DNA of 64,000 bases from positions 220,026 through 284,025 of the forward strand of contig QNGE01000438.1 of assembly GCA_008508345.1 (NCBI GenBank). The letters are read 5' to 3'. Below are positions 34,991 to 47,568 of the stretch, in pieces. The notes under the pieces are model-generated. The model was not told where the DNA came from, did not search any database, and saw only the letters and a list, made by a program, of their open reading frames with translations. Each line of letters opens with the position of its first letter. The stretch's first letter is position 1. Position numbers and translations under genes: made by a program. The DNA is from Paragonimus westermani (Eukaryota; Platyhelminthes; Trematoda; Plagiorchiida; Troglotrematidae).

Positions 34991-37900
34991 GATTGCAGCT
35001 TTTGTAAACTACGACTGCTCTTGGTCCATAATAGTTTGCGAGACTTAAAGAAACTGAAAACCTGTCTTCTGGTGGACTGAGTGGACAGCTGCGGGTGTTG
35101 CACATCGTTTAATGCAATGCTCACCAGATCGCTTTTTCCGGATACGAATTTACAAGAGGTTAAATACCAAAGGCTGTTGAGAACATGGACCAAATATCTT
35201 CTAAGCAGACTGTACAGGTGACCCCGTACTGAAATTTAAGTGGCGCCGACGCTCAAGTTGGTAAGTCAGTAACCGGCTATCGACGAGTGAGTAAACCGGA
35301 GTTGTGTGATTCGGGTTCGCGTTGAACAGTCATGATGAATGGAAACAAACAGTCAGACAGCATATATCATGCGAACTTCCTTGGTAGCCCAGGTACAATA
35401 TGCACCTATAAGTTGCGGGACTACTTCTCACATCATCGCAGCAAACCCAATGTAACTTATAGGCTGCCACCAAGTTCTCCATTAGAAGGGTACTGCGACA
35501 ACAGTCCATCGACCGTTATGAACATAATGAAGGACAGCCACTCTTGAATTTGTCCACATCAGCTACTATCTCACCAACCCCCTAAAAAAAGTCCCAGGCA
35601 GAGGGGTACTAATACCCTCATTCCCTAGCGTGTTCATGCTTGACTGTCTACCTCGAGGATATCGCAACAACCGATTTAAAACATTTCTAAGTTCGAAGTG
35701 TTGTAAGCCTGCGAGCATTATAAAATATGGACTCAAAGATAGTGGCATTCGGGATTTGTATCACACCTGCCACGCCGACATCGGACAAAAGAATGCGACA
35801 TGAAATGAAAGGATGACGTTGTCTATAGACGTGGAATCAGATGGGAGGGCACTCGTTTAGTTTTGTTGTCGCTTCGAAGTTATTGATGTGTCTCGTCTAT
35901 ACTGAAATGCTGTTATTGTGTGTGCATAATTCACTATCTTGACTTTCACCGCAGAACCTATCAAGTGAAGGTTCTATTTGCTACGATGGGCAAAGGTTGT
36001 ACGCGCCTTTGCGGCGAACTATCCACAGCGCAGCTGTGAAGTGGCTCGAACTTCGTCTGATCAACGTGAAAAACTTGGTGCGTTTCAGCTCGCCTGAGTC
36101 TGAGCGTTCGTTGTGATATTTGTTTCTGAGTGGTTACGCGGAAGCTTTTCTACCGTTGCCAGGCAGTTCTCAAGGTGCAGTTGGTGGTAGGAGGTGTTGT
36201 AACTGGCTCTATTCATTTCACTCACCGTTCGCCACTCGTGGCACTAAACATATGACTTTTTGAGTGTGCGCCTTGTCGGAGATCCGCTTACCTTCATGGG
36301 TTCTTGACTGCTCTCAGAAAAGGTGACGAACACCAGTTTTAGCCACCGGTTGCTAGTAGTAGCGTTCCAGCTATGCCTCGACTGTTTATTTCCACGTCTC
36401 TTGTTCCCTCTTGGCCTGTTGTTCGCGTTTTTATGCTACACTACCCCAGAGATCCTACTCCATAAAACTGCGCCACATTGGTTGACAGGAGCAGTCAGAC
36501 GATGGGTGGCCACGCTTATGTGATTGAAATTTGTTTTACGGACTGCATAGGGGTGACTAAACGATGGAACGCGCCTTCATCAGCATGCAGCTGAAATATT
36601 TATGGACACAGCATTGCTGTTTTCCGATCAAGAAAAGAGGGCTAAGGGGATACATTTTTTGACATTAGACGGTCGGATTGCTCAGAAGTTGACCACGGAG
36701 TTCAGCACAAAATTTAAGACGGCTCTGGAACTTTCACTATTTTCAAAAGTCTAAAGCGACGTTGAATACCTCTGCTGAGAGCGGAAGTAACTTAAGTTAG
36801 ACATCAGTTTTGTTCCACGTGCCCTTCGGTTGAGTCAGTACTTCGCTGCAGAGTGATTCAGACTCTTCGGTCACTAACTTCTGGTACAGTCCCTCGAGAA
36901 ACCTCTGCTCCTGTTGCCTCGTAGGCCAGGGTTTTGCCCCAGATATTCTGGGTGGGGTACCCAAAGGACTCACAATTCAGGGCACACGCAGGTTTGTCAG
37001 GGCGACCTGAAGCGTGTTCGTGGCCAGAAGGCGCTATCCGCCCTGATACAAAGTCTGCCTGCGCGACTACGTGGCTGCAGTACCGGACGTTTTGAGCTCA
37101 TACCCCAGTGATTACAGTAGAACTGAGTCAGTCAGACATTATTGTCCCATCCCCAAATTAAACAAGACTTGCGGACTTCGGCGACCCCCAGCAGGTAGGC
37201 GCTGGTAACGTCTGCCGTGTATTAATTACCACGCTGTCCTAACGAGCACGAGGATCAGAGGGTAAGTTTTGACCCGAACTGGAGTCTGGTGTTTTCTTCG
37301 AAGTGGGTCAGCCATAAAGCTTGCTTGAATGTAAAGCTAGCGATCGAGTAGGGATGACGTTCTATTTGGGTTAACCTAAACTCCCAACTTCTGTAATACA
37401 CCCACTGGGCCCGTTACTCGGCACAGAACTTTTGGGAGCACTATATTTGCCTCGCGTCATCGATTATGTTTCGATGAACAAGATGGTGCCGTCTTTTATC
37501 ATGTTCATTCTTTCGATCGGGATACCTTTGCCTGTTTCGGTGGCGTTTGTGGTTCCACCTTGTGCCGCGTCTGTGTTAAAAATCAACAGTTCTGTGACCT
37601 GTTTTCCACTACAATCCGCTCCACATTAGTGGAGGCCACCCCTTTCTTCCAAGCATCTTTAACACGAGGGTTGGATCCCACTCGACAGATTTCTCGGCAT
37701 CCTTTTGTTCCCGGCGTCGGTGTGATTAGTGAAAACAATGACCACACGTCTCACCGAGGTGCTGCATACAAATAGGCCACTGTAAACACCCGGCTTCAGC
37801 TGTGTGCGAGCGGTGCCCATGTATGGGATTATACTTAAATCAGTGTGCATATGCTTGGTAGCGTTCTCTCATGGCTGAGTGTGGTGCGTGAAGTGTGTAT

Positions 37901-39421
37901 CACAAGAATGACACGCGGATCGCGGATTGGCTAGAACCAACTGGTACAAATCCTGCGATAGCCTTCATTTTTTGCAATTCTGTCTCTTCTGAATACAAAA
38001 ATCTGCCAACCCACTCAGCATCAACATATGCAAACTAGTTTTGTGTTGACCTTCCGGAAGTGGTAAACACCGGACGGTAATCGATTCAGGGACTCGAAGA
38101 TGGCGGTTTTTTGGATTGAGGTCGCTGTACGTCATGAAGACGATGCTACACCCACTATATCCGGTAACGTGTGACAGCACCGTAGGGAGCGGAATTTTGT
38201 GGCAACCACCGGATCAGCCGGTTCAAAATAAAAGATACGCTAAAACTAATTCAGTGGCGGCGAAGCAGCTATCCCGAGTCCTATACGACAGAAGCATTTG
38301 CTGTTCCCACAATACACTGAAGCAGTAGCAATTAAATGGACGCATTATGGGGCATTCTCCGTCACCTCGCTGGGCAGATTTTCAGATTACCGGCCTCTGA
38401 CGGCAGGAGCGTGGTCAGTTTGTGCGAAGCTCTTCTAAGCGACGACAACTTAAGAAAAACTGATTCTCACCTAGAACATTTTTCGCCCCATACGGTCCTC
38501 TAGGCGAGACTTCTGGCGTTCACTACAGGATATCATGGAATTCTGACGAAAGCAGCTTAGTACCTTGTTAGCTGGACCTGATTCCGTTAGCTTCACGACA
38601 ATAATCAGTTCATCTCAGGAGGCTACCGAATAGTCATCTGTTCTCACCTCGGACCCTAGAACGTCTCAGCGGGCTACTGAATGTCTACGAATGGGGTGAA
38701 GACGAGTAATTAACAGAACGTTCGAAACATATTGTTCTTAGTTTACAGTCTGTTGCGTTCTGCTCGGTTCACAATACGACGTGCCAGCTGCTGGGGCTCC
38801 TTATGCATGTCAGACTCATACCACTGCAAACGATAGAATTCATTAAGGTTCTGGAGCAAACGGTTTCTCTGGGTCGCTCTCGAGCCGTTGTGGAAGTCAC
38901 CGAAAGTATGCGGATGGCTTCTGAAGAAAAGCAGATCCAAACCCCGGTTTGAAGCGGGTGACTGCCGAATAGACTTCCTTCGGATTAACAAAACCGTGGT
39001 CTGGTGAGACCTGACAGCTCACCTGTTTGCCGGGTGGACGCTGCAGGCGATTAGTCGATGTGAGAATCACAACTCAGAACCATGGAGGCGCTTTTTTGCG
39101 CCATATCCAGTCATCAGGGATTCGTTTTCCTTCAGCTACTTAAAACGACGTCTGAAACTTTTTATTAAATATGTTACTGAGAAATATATTTACGGGAGTT
39201 TTCTTCCCATTCTCACAGTACTTTGTTTTAGCAGGGACCAAAGATATTTGAGGATCTTTAAACGCAATCGCCCTCTACGGTCTGTCTTAAAACACAAGAA
39301 AAAACCGCGCCATTTTCATGGTTTGGTGTGACTGTCCCTGGATTTGATGTGTCGGTAGCATGTCCAATCGGACCACTGTCTTGAGCTTCTCAATGACCTG
39401 TTTGCCTTCTGATGAACAACA
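34991..39421. other. Unassigned 4.4-kb stretch
   Basis: Largest region without a confident call. Frames such as 37432-37629 and 38743-38991 (minus) have no recognised motif. The part nearest 39400 may be the RNase H end of the minus-strand Gypsy that follows, but I see no catalytic words. Confidence 0.3.
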
Positions 39422-40330
39422 CTAGGGTTGTTCCTTTGCCAAAGGTTGACCCAGGGCGTTCGCACGCAACGCAAGGCCTGTGAGAACGTGCTGTGGCGGC
39501 TTGCAAGACTCACAAATCGGGCACGGTAAGGAAAGATTGTACGAAGCCGACGTCTTGTCGACAGATTTTATTATACTGGGTCTTGGGCGGCGGTCATTCC
39601 TGTCAGTGATGAATCTGCAGTACTTGAGAGAGTTCAGGGAGCATGTGTAATTGTCGTGGTTGATGTGCTGGTCGTTATTGTGAATGTGGCCAACTACTTC
39701 GTCTAGCTTGGTCGTGAGTTTGTCAGCTTCCACTCACATCACGATGATGTCATCCAGGTGTGCTTCTATCAAGGGCATGCTGTGTCCATAGTCTGCTGGA
39801 AGTTGGTTGGGGCAGTCATCACACCAGCATGCACCCCGTTGCACGGACACAATCCTAGGTTGTCAAAAGCTGCTTGGACTCCTCGATAGCGTCCACTTGT
39901 AGGTAGACGCCGGGAACGACCTGTTCGGCAAAGCGCGTGTAAACATCTTTTGGTGCGAACCGATCCTCTGGCAGAATTAACGGTGATTGCTAGAAGCCTG
40001 AGTTGCCAATGAGACAGGGAGAAATTGGCGTGTATACGGAACCCACTGTTCATTTTCTTGACCATTAAAATGGGTGCGGCCTACGCCAAATAGCTGGCTG
40101 ACTGGAGCACTCCAGATTACTGCAACCAATCCAATTCTTCGTTCGCGACAGACATATAAAGCTGGGAGGTTTCTGCAAAAAGTAGACCTAGATCATGAAT
40201 ACAATAACAGACTGGCTTTCGTCTTTGTGAAGCATGGTATGCAATATTAGAATAGGTCGATGAGCTTCTGACGCAGGAGTCCGAGGAGCTTTGCGACAAC
40301 TTGAGGGAGTTTCGACAGCAAAAGACTATT
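39422..40330 (-). pseudogene. Gypsy-3 reverse transcriptase relic
   Basis: Read on the minus strand from 40299: VANEELDWLQ, then ILMVKKMNSGFRI near 40065 (family 'aPiV.V.KkdGs.RiC.D'), then broken finger words, then TAPTNFQQTMDTACP near 39810 (family 'sAPa.FQ..Md....'), then HLDDII at 39760-39743, the active site in place of YLDDI. FITDRNDRRPRP follows near 39600 ('yLG..i...G..pdp'). Stops sit just before and after the active site. Word choice differs from Gypsy-1 and Gypsy-2 (QQ versus QDA), so this is a different Gypsy family. Gag and protease upstream (40330-41200 on the minus strand) could not be read. Confidence 0.65.
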
Positions 40331-41275
40331 TTCCTTCATCCATTTTTTCAGTGGCCGCTGACTTGGCACAATTGAGGCTGTTTGCGACGAAAGCTGGTTT
40401 TTGCATCATCAGTTAACCATGCCGATTTGAGTGGCGGGCGGAACACATCGAGGAATGGTTAAACTGATCCCAGTCGAACTATATAGACCGGGTAACCCTC
40501 GTGATTAATTATTGTTTGACAGACGGCCCTGTATTCGAAACGGGATTGGCTCCGAAGCTGTTATTAAAAACTAACGAGGCTCCTGAGCAATCTTTCGAGG
40601 ATGGCGAGGAGGGGTTAATATCAAAACTGGCGGAACCCGTTCAAGCTGTGTCCAAAACTGAAGAAGTTCCTAGTGACTAGTGTCTAACATCACTACTCCC
40701 CATTTTGGAGGAAGGGAACGGAAGTGCGTGTGACAAACACAGAGGTTAGCCCGGTATTTACTACGCTCGATTTCTTCACTGAAGTTATATTTTTGTCTGT
40801 TATATAAATCCGGAAAAAGTTAGACACATAGAGGGCAGCAGTATTGTAGCCCGGTCATCTTTACTTCGCGACGGATCTTGGAGCACTCGCATTCTTAAGG
40901 ACAGCCGAAAGTACGGGCCTTTTCAGATATGGAGGTTGCTTACCACTCGGTTGCTCTTACCGCTATCTACAATTGCCTTTTTCCCAAGTGAGTTGATGAG
41001 ACCTGCTTAAATCAGCATGTCGACTTTGCAAACAGGATGAGGGTTTTGGGTGGTTGTCCCATACGTTTACCCTCTCTTCTAGTGCCCTTGGGGAGCGTTT
41101 CTTTTGGGACAACATTTTGCAAGATGCGCTCGGGGAATCCAATTTGCCGGTTATCTAGTTTTTTCCCGGAGCCCGGTTGATTGACATACAATGTGTGGAT
41201 GACTTCGTCTCACTTAGTTCCTCTGCCGGAAACGTGTAGACCGTACTAAATTAACTAAGCTGGTTTGTATGGGAT
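40331..41275. other. Unassigned, possibly gag/protease part of Gypsy-3
   Basis: By position it should hold the Gypsy-3 gag and protease on the minus strand, but I found neither a cysteine knuckle nor a 'DTG/DSG' motif. Confidence 0.3.
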
Positions 41276-41500
41276 GTGATTCATATCATCAGAGTGCAAT
41301 GTGTTGTTTCAGGACTGAGGCATTCCCACCCCTGTCTTTTAATTGCGGGCGAGCAAGTTGAGACTATGGACAGTTTCACCTATTTGGGTAATACAATCTT
41401 ATCTTACTATAGTATCGTTTGTGGGAGATCGTCAATGTTAGCGAAGACACGAGCTGTTTCTTCCAACCTGCATGTGCTGAACACGACTGAGACGCTTTGC
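41276..41500 (+). pseudogene. RTE-like C-terminal fragment
   Basis: GEQVETMDSFTYLGNTI then KTRAVSSNLHVL matches the conserved region behind the RTE reverse transcriptase ('g..le.v..F.YLGS.i......v..Ri.kAr.af..L'). Only about 70 residues are recognisable. It is flanked by unrelated sequence on both sides and is in the opposite orientation to the fragment at 1-714. Confidence 0.6.
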
Positions 41501-41685
41501 CTCCTTTCGTCATGTCACCGTTTTACTACCCCAATATCCCGTATAACGTATACACACTATTCAGCAATATAGGCCCTGTGTTTTTATGTCCAATATTGTT
41601 CTGCGATCATTAGATATTTGATTATTATTCTATGCAGTTCATTTCTGACTACAAAATTTGACTTCTCGCCTTTGCGCTATTTTCA

Positions 41686-42280
41686 ATGATTACTGAAGTG
41701 GCCCCATTATCCACCAATTCAAATGACTGGTGGGTGGAAAACTACTTAGAAGGGTTTGATATTTTGTGCCTCACAGAATCCGATTTGGACGGGAATGAGT
41801 TTGCTTTCTTTCCATTTTTCATCAACATGAAAGCTTATGTCTTTGTCAAAAACTGGGCTTTCCGGGAGTCACAAATCTGTGGTTTCTGTCCTCCAGCACC
41901 AGTGTGTCGATTCTGTCAGAATTTCAATCGGTTCGTGATATCATCTTACAGTTGCAGGTGCAAACAGTCAAATGTGGAAATGGCATTCGGCTAGAGGATC
42001 AACTACCTGAACGATCGACTGCTGACCTTAACTTGCTAAGGTTATAACAGAAGATTTTCATACATCACGACCGAGAATCCAGGATCACTCGTAAAGTTTT
42101 TGAGCAGCATGAGGATGTAAAAGGAGCTACCAAGACTGTTGAGGTTGTTAAGTGAAACTGTTCCGCAGGCGACAGTTTAAAGTCGAAACAAATAACACAT
42201 TCAACCGTGGACTGAGTTCTGTGAGTCAAGATCATTCTTCCAGTTTTCTAAAGCAAGCAAGGTGAACTGGATTCTATAAC
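41686..42280 (+). other. Doubtful retroelement pieces
   Basis: The frame 41686-41994 contains YLEGFDILCLTESDLDGNEF, resembling the start of a LINE endonuclease ('..Di.clTEtwl'). The frame near 42090-42160 (VFEQHEDVKGATKTVEVV) resembles the helical tail of Gypsy Gag before the knuckles (compare the YENYEDVREV word of Gypsy-1). Neither is long enough to be firm. Confidence 0.3.
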
Positions 42281-42289
42281 ACTTGTGGT

Positions 42290-43115
42290 GTGGTGTGCTG
42301 CTCAAGTAACACCATTGTGTTTAATGTGCCAAATAACGCGCACTTATAAAGCATTAAAAACGTTATTTCGGAGATTACTAACTTATACCCAAGATCGTAT
42401 ACCTGGACACATCTTCGTAAGACGACACGAAAGTTCTGCTGCCCGCTGTTATTCAAATCCCAGAGCGAAGGGATTGCAAAACAGTTTATACAGTGCCAGG
42501 ACCTTATTAAGTTCAAAATCTTGCCTGAATTGATAAAAATTATAAGGGACAGAACGCTGCATGAAAGGGATTGTCGAAATCTGATATTGGGCGGAACCTC
42601 CGTCCATGAGCACGTGATCCAGGACTTGATTAAACAGGGCACAACGATATCTAAAGATGATGAACTGGGTCCCATAGGTCGCATAGCCTCGTTTTGTTGC
42701 ACCACGCTTGAATGTACCAGTGATCCTACCGACAATGCTAACGCCAGCAGAAAAAAAACAAATTTGCCGACCTGACTGGTTTAAGAGAGGACCTTGACAG
42801 TTCCAAGAGTATGTCGAGCGTCCAGAGGACCTCGGTCGAGGAATCAACTGGCGAACGAGGGTATGCGAATGACTGTGTTAATGTTGAAATCAGTGGAGCG
42901 TCTAAACCTCAACTTATCTGCGTGGAAACTGACTCAAATAAGTTTGCACATCGGCAGTCCATTGGTCAAAGTCACGCAGGTGTCTCAACTTTAAACCATT
43001 ACCGCAAGAATCCACAGGCTGAACGCCAGTGGGGTATCCGTGTTAATAAACTCTCCCAAACCACTACACTTTGGGCAGCCCGAGGTTCCCTCCTTGGCAT
43101 CATAAGTGAATAAAC
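42290..43115 (+). pseudogene. Probable ORF1 of the LINE at 43630-46614
   Basis: The frame 42521-42775 contains RDRTLHERDCRNLILGGTSV, an acidic-helical stretch and ELGPIGRI. This follows the ORF1 pattern of CR1/L2-like elements ('r...Rs.NlIihGvpE.........ilr.lg....v....RiG'), the start of an RNA-binding fold. Frames upstream and downstream to 43113 continue it with shifts. Spacing of about 0.6 kb to the endonuclease start fits an ORF1-ORF2 order. The overlapping minus-strand frames of 132-153 codons are shadows. Confidence 0.4.
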
Positions 43116-43745
43116 AAGCAAGAAAACGCAAATTCGTACCAAGCGAATAAAGAGGCGCATCTCTCACCAATCACCAATTTCATGTCTTTGTCTAGTAACG
43201 GCAATCTCTCGCATAACGCATCTTTTCACGTGGAACTAAACAAGAGCCCCCTGAAGCTGTTTGCCCTACGTTCAACAACGCTTTCAATAAGGAGAACCCG
43301 TATACTTTTACTGCCCCCTAAACACAACCTGCGATCGCTTTTTGACAGCGTGCACGTGGTCATAACAAATTCATCTTAGCCTTACTCTTTTTCAGCGATA
43401 CACACCTTTCAAACCTATCATACTAACTCCCCCCAGCTTTTCACTACCCACCATACCTTACTGGCACTTTTCCGGAATTTCTTGTCACTGGCTCAAACGC
43501 AGTCATTCTCTTATGAGCCCACTATAAGGGCATCGTTCTAAGTAATTTCACCACACGCTTCGAATCACAAAGATTCTTCTGTTTTAGACATTTTTAAAGG
43601 ACTACAAATGCTGCCGGATAAGAAGAATGCACTAGGCCTATTGCTCTTTAACGCATGCTCACTAGTCAATGGGATGCGCACATTTAACTCATTTATATTT
43701 TTTATATAATCTTTATATTATTCTGCTCACTGAAGCTTAGTGCAC

Positions 43746-43927
43746 CCTTTTGGTATTGATATGTTCGCCGAGCTTGGCATTTAGGCTGCAAATGTTTCAT
43801 CACCAGACGAGGTGACATCATCACCTGGTGATGAAACGTTTGCAACCTAAATGCCAAGCTCGGCGAACATATCAATACCAAAACCATCAACCCGAGCTAC
43901 AAACAACACCACCACTGTTCCCAACCA
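43746..43927. mobile_element. Foldback insertion with nearly perfect 59-bp palindrome arms and a target-site duplication
   Basis: Arms at 43748-43806 and 43825-43883 are reverse complements at 57 of 59 positions. The 18-base loop itself contains GGTGACATCATCACC, which folds as a nested 5-bp hairpin. A 44-bp CA-rich tail follows, and TTAGTGCAC stands on both sides (43737-43745 and 43928-43936) as a target-site duplication. The insertion separates two halves of the LINE C endonuclease. It has no coding capacity. The words GATGAAACG and the foldback form recall Penelope-like 3' ends, but the sequence does not match PLE1-5, so its origin is open. Confidence 0.75.
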
Positions 43928-46131
43928 TTAGTGCACACTTGTAACTCTAGACACCTGTTCCGTAGGAATCGTGGTTAGGACGAGGTGAAAGGTGTTTAAT
44001 TCACCTAAAGAAACAATATTCTGCAGCTACAAGTGATGATCCATGTCTTGGTATGATAGACGACTTGTGGTTGTTATTCTCGATTGGATCCTGTGAATGA
44101 CTTTTGGGATGTCTACAGACAATCTAACGCCACTCATGACGAAATGACGAATCTTATTAATGGACTGAACTACATAACAACCCTATCTTCACAGTACAAA
44201 ATAATCGGAGGCGATTCCAACACGTTCAATACCTCCGGGGTCTCTTCCAAAGCCCTCGCAAATCAAGCCAAGTTCCTCACATGTGTCCAAATAACTGGAC
44301 GGCGCCAACATGTTTTGGCAGCTACTAGGCAAGACCGCACTTCAGATCCCATTTTTATAACAGGCATCTCCTCTGTTACTGTGTCCTTTTTGGAACTATT
44401 TCCAGGAAGTTATCACAACGCAGTCAACTTCATGTTCGACCTAAAAGCTGTAGAAGAGTCGACCGCGTACACTGTCTCCAAACCAATATCGTCGACTGGA
44501 ACGTGTTCACCACACTGCTGAGATCCCTGGAGCAGAACACATCTTTTGTGAACTCTGATCCTAGTATCGTAATCGGAGCATTTGATAAACATTCCAGGTC
44601 TTGCATGAACATCTTATCCCGGGGAAGATCAAAGCGCGGTAATGTTTACTGTAATGGCACAATTCTCACTGCAAAGGAGCAAGGTAAGCTCGAATGTCTA
44701 AAACCACGGTACCGGAGAACATGCGACTTCTGTCTTATTATGTAAATGTATGACATGTTCAATGCTATTAAACAAAATTCTCCACATAAGTGAAGAGAAA
44801 CATACGTTCATCAGCACAGACAGGAGTTCGCAGTTGATGCAGTTGATGAGACGCAAGAACTATGGGAGAGGCCCTGCCATCTCAATAGTGACACAACAGG
44901 ACAACGCCACTGTAGATGATCCTGTAACAATCCGTAAGGTCTTTAATTTATATTTTGCCGCTTCCTTCAACATTGAAGGACACCAACTGTCCTCGCCTCT
45001 CTCTGTAAGTATAAGTAAGTTCCTAAGGCATATCCCTGCTGATGCAGGACTCATATGCTCTCAGTTAGTTGTTGTCAAACCTTCTCCTCTACCTGGTCCT
45101 GATGGCATTCACGCCACTGCTTTAAAACACGGAGGGGAAAACATCTCTCGAATTCTATTTAAAATTCATACACTTTCTCTAGCATCCGTTTCCTTCCCTC
45201 TTCAGGAGAAAAATTCAATTGAGCCCCGCTATGAAGTTGGTTCGCGACATGACACCAGCAATTATCGTCCCATTACCATAAATCAATTTGTCCTCGGGTG
45301 TTGGAAATGATAATGAAAAGTCGCATGGTCGAATTCTTATTAGCACGAAATCCTACAAACCATTCCCAGCATGGGTTACCCAGCAAACATTCCTGCATGA
45401 CGTGCCAGCTACAATTTCTTGACCATGTGACAGAATCTACTAACGTCGGAGAAGCACTCATCAATATACTTTTGGACATGGAAAAGGCCTCCGATCGTGT
45501 GCTTTATAAGTGTCCTCTGATCTAAATCACAACCTTTGATATACCTGATCTGTAGTTTAGTTGGTTTTTTTAATATCTCACAGACCGCACATAAACAGTG
45601 ACAGGAGACAACAGCTCAACGCCAAGACCAGTCACTAGTGGGGTGATACTAGGAAGTGTTTCGGGACCGTTACTGTTTCTTAAACATATACTCAAATGAT
45701 ATGTGTGAAATTATCAGGCAACACAAAGTATTCATATTCAGCGATGACGTCAAACTTGTTTACACTTTTTCTCCTGACAATCCCAATCCCTGTTTGAAAT
45801 GTATACAGAAGGACTTCGTGTTATTAGAGACAAACTTGGCTGATGAAATTTTCAGCCAATAAATCCACTATCGTTGCGAGTGATTTTCACTAGTCAAATG
45901 GCTCTATAAAGCCGGATGGTCACAGCATATCAACCGCCAACCCAGTGCGTGACCTAGGTATATGCTACTCGAACTCCTTCAATTTGGCAAAACATACTTT
46001 TCCTAGTTGCTGAAACTAGATGGACGACAGGTCACATTAGACATTTATTCTTTTTATCTGCTCTACGGTTACACCTTTACAAACTATGCATACGGCCCTA
46101 GCTTGAGTACTGCACGTTTATATATGGTCAC

Positions 46132-46614
46132 ATGCGCAAGTCTGAAAGGCTTAATCTAGAAAGTCTTCGACGTCCATTCACGGAGAATTTACTAAGCTAT
46201 CAATCTTCTCTGAGCTACACAGAACGCTGCCAGAAGATTGCACTCCATCCTCTTTGGTTGCGGCCACTCGAGCTGAACCTTGAACTCATGTATAATCTGG
46301 TCTATAGCGATACTTTCACCGTCAGCTTCCAGATTCTCTCACAACATGTATCTAAGTATAACCCCAGGGACAAGGAATTTACGTTGACGAAAAAACTGCG
46401 TCCAAATTTCTTTCTAATGAAACATTCCCACATTTGGAACGAACTCCCGTATGTAATTAGAGCCATCAAAAATATAACTCAATTCAAACGAAGCTTAGAA
46501 ATTTTCCTAACAGTAACGAACGTCTTGTCCATTTACAAGCTCTGCCTGTCTGAGGACAATATACTTGGAATCGGACCCAATAGCACCCGAGGGGAAACCC
46601 TCTGTGTTCCGTGA
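46132..46614 (+). pseudogene. LINE copy C, C-terminal domain
   Basis: An intact frame of 160 codons covering the domain behind the reverse transcriptase: RKSERLNLESLRRPFTENLL, YTERCQKIALHPLWLRPLEL, then the 'FF.....iWN.LP' ending. The intact frame within an otherwise broken element is probably chance. It has no start context of its own. Confidence 0.65.
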
Positions 46615-47568
46615 TCTTACTTCACGCACCACTCGAAATGATCAAAGCTATCAGTTGCAGAATAGATCTTGTACACAGCCATGGTTTTAGACTTACCTGT
46701 AAACAATTAAACACGTCTATAGTCAGCACATGCAGGTGTCAATATACACATACCCGTTAGTAATAACCCAGTCACCCTGGTACGCTCTTACTCCGTACTC
46801 AATGATAGCTTGCGTGTAGGTTGTACATCACATTGCGGAAGCTGAGCATGCTAAAGTTTTTTGGAAGGAAAGAATCTCAAACTGCTCGTCTCGTGACCAC
46901 ATTAATTACCTGGCAACCTCTCAGTGTTGTCGAAATTTCTTTTTATTCTATGTATCAGCCGCACAGAGAAAACCGATAGCTGAATTTGGCAGTAATTTTG
47001 TGCTACAAATGCTGGTAATCGATCTCCTTTCGCGTTATTTCATAACAACTGTTCGCATTTTGGCATATATTTCATCGATTAACACATTGCTATTGTCGTC
47101 ATATGGAAGGTTATGCCGAAAAATTATATGGTCCATTGTTCGTCATAGCCCACATAGTCAGTCTCGCGTTCTCACGTTTATCGCGTCATTTTGCTTTCCC
47201 TTCTTGATTTCATTGATATACCCCACGCGAGACAGCATTCCACCTCGCCCGGACACCCAAAATCTCGTAGTGGTTGAGCATTTCTTTGAGCCTGCAAAAT
47301 TCTTTGAAATATGAGCAAACAGTGAAGTGCAGCCGAGAGTTCCATCCGTTCCCCCACAAAATTATATGCGTTCCTATCTTCTTCAATCCTGAAAAAATTT
47401 CTACACAGTTTTCCGGGACTACCTACGTGGAATAATGATGAGATTCTCTGACAGTACAACCTCCCTATCATCTCTTTTGGCACGCTTTTGACCATTAGGC
47501 CAGCGATCACTTTGTAATGTGTAACGCGCATTCGAAACCAGCAAGCGCGCACGAATTGAAGTTGAATT
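46615..47568. other. Unassigned stretch with minus-strand frame
   Basis: A 150-codon minus frame at 47178-47630 overlaps this stretch but shows no family signature. Nothing else is supported. Confidence 0.3.

Larger units (their letters stand above)
43630..46614 (+). mobile_element. LINE copy C: endonuclease plus reverse transcriptase, split by a foldback insertion
   Basis: The endonuclease start reads LLFNACSLVNGMRTFNSF near 43645 ('l.NaRSl.nK......f')  and ends at LTEA just before the insertion at 43746-43927. It resumes after it with LFRRNRG near 43950 and continues to 44450 (GGDSNTFN for 'GDFN'). The linker and RT follow at 44750-45850. PLPGPDGIHATALKHGG, NYRPITI and HSQHGLPSKHSC match 'GpDgI....lk', 'NYRPIsl' and 'QHGF...rSc'. 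The active site reads FSDD at 45737-45748 for 'YADD'. The C-terminal domain at 46132-46614 ends with SHIWNELPYVIRAIKNITQF ('..WN.LP..i....s...Fk'). Frames shift about six times. The family differs from copies A and B. Confidence 0.72.

Noticed and set aside
42274..42847. Minus-strand frames of 153 and 132 codons
   Set aside because: They lie over the + strand LINE ORF1 frame, which has the better motif support, and show no motif of their own.
43801..43840. Hammerhead-like words in the palindrome (AGACGAGG, hairpin, GATGAAAC)
   Set aside because: The first core box is not CTGANGA, and seven extra bases separate the hairpin from GAAAC, so the catalytic core cannot form.
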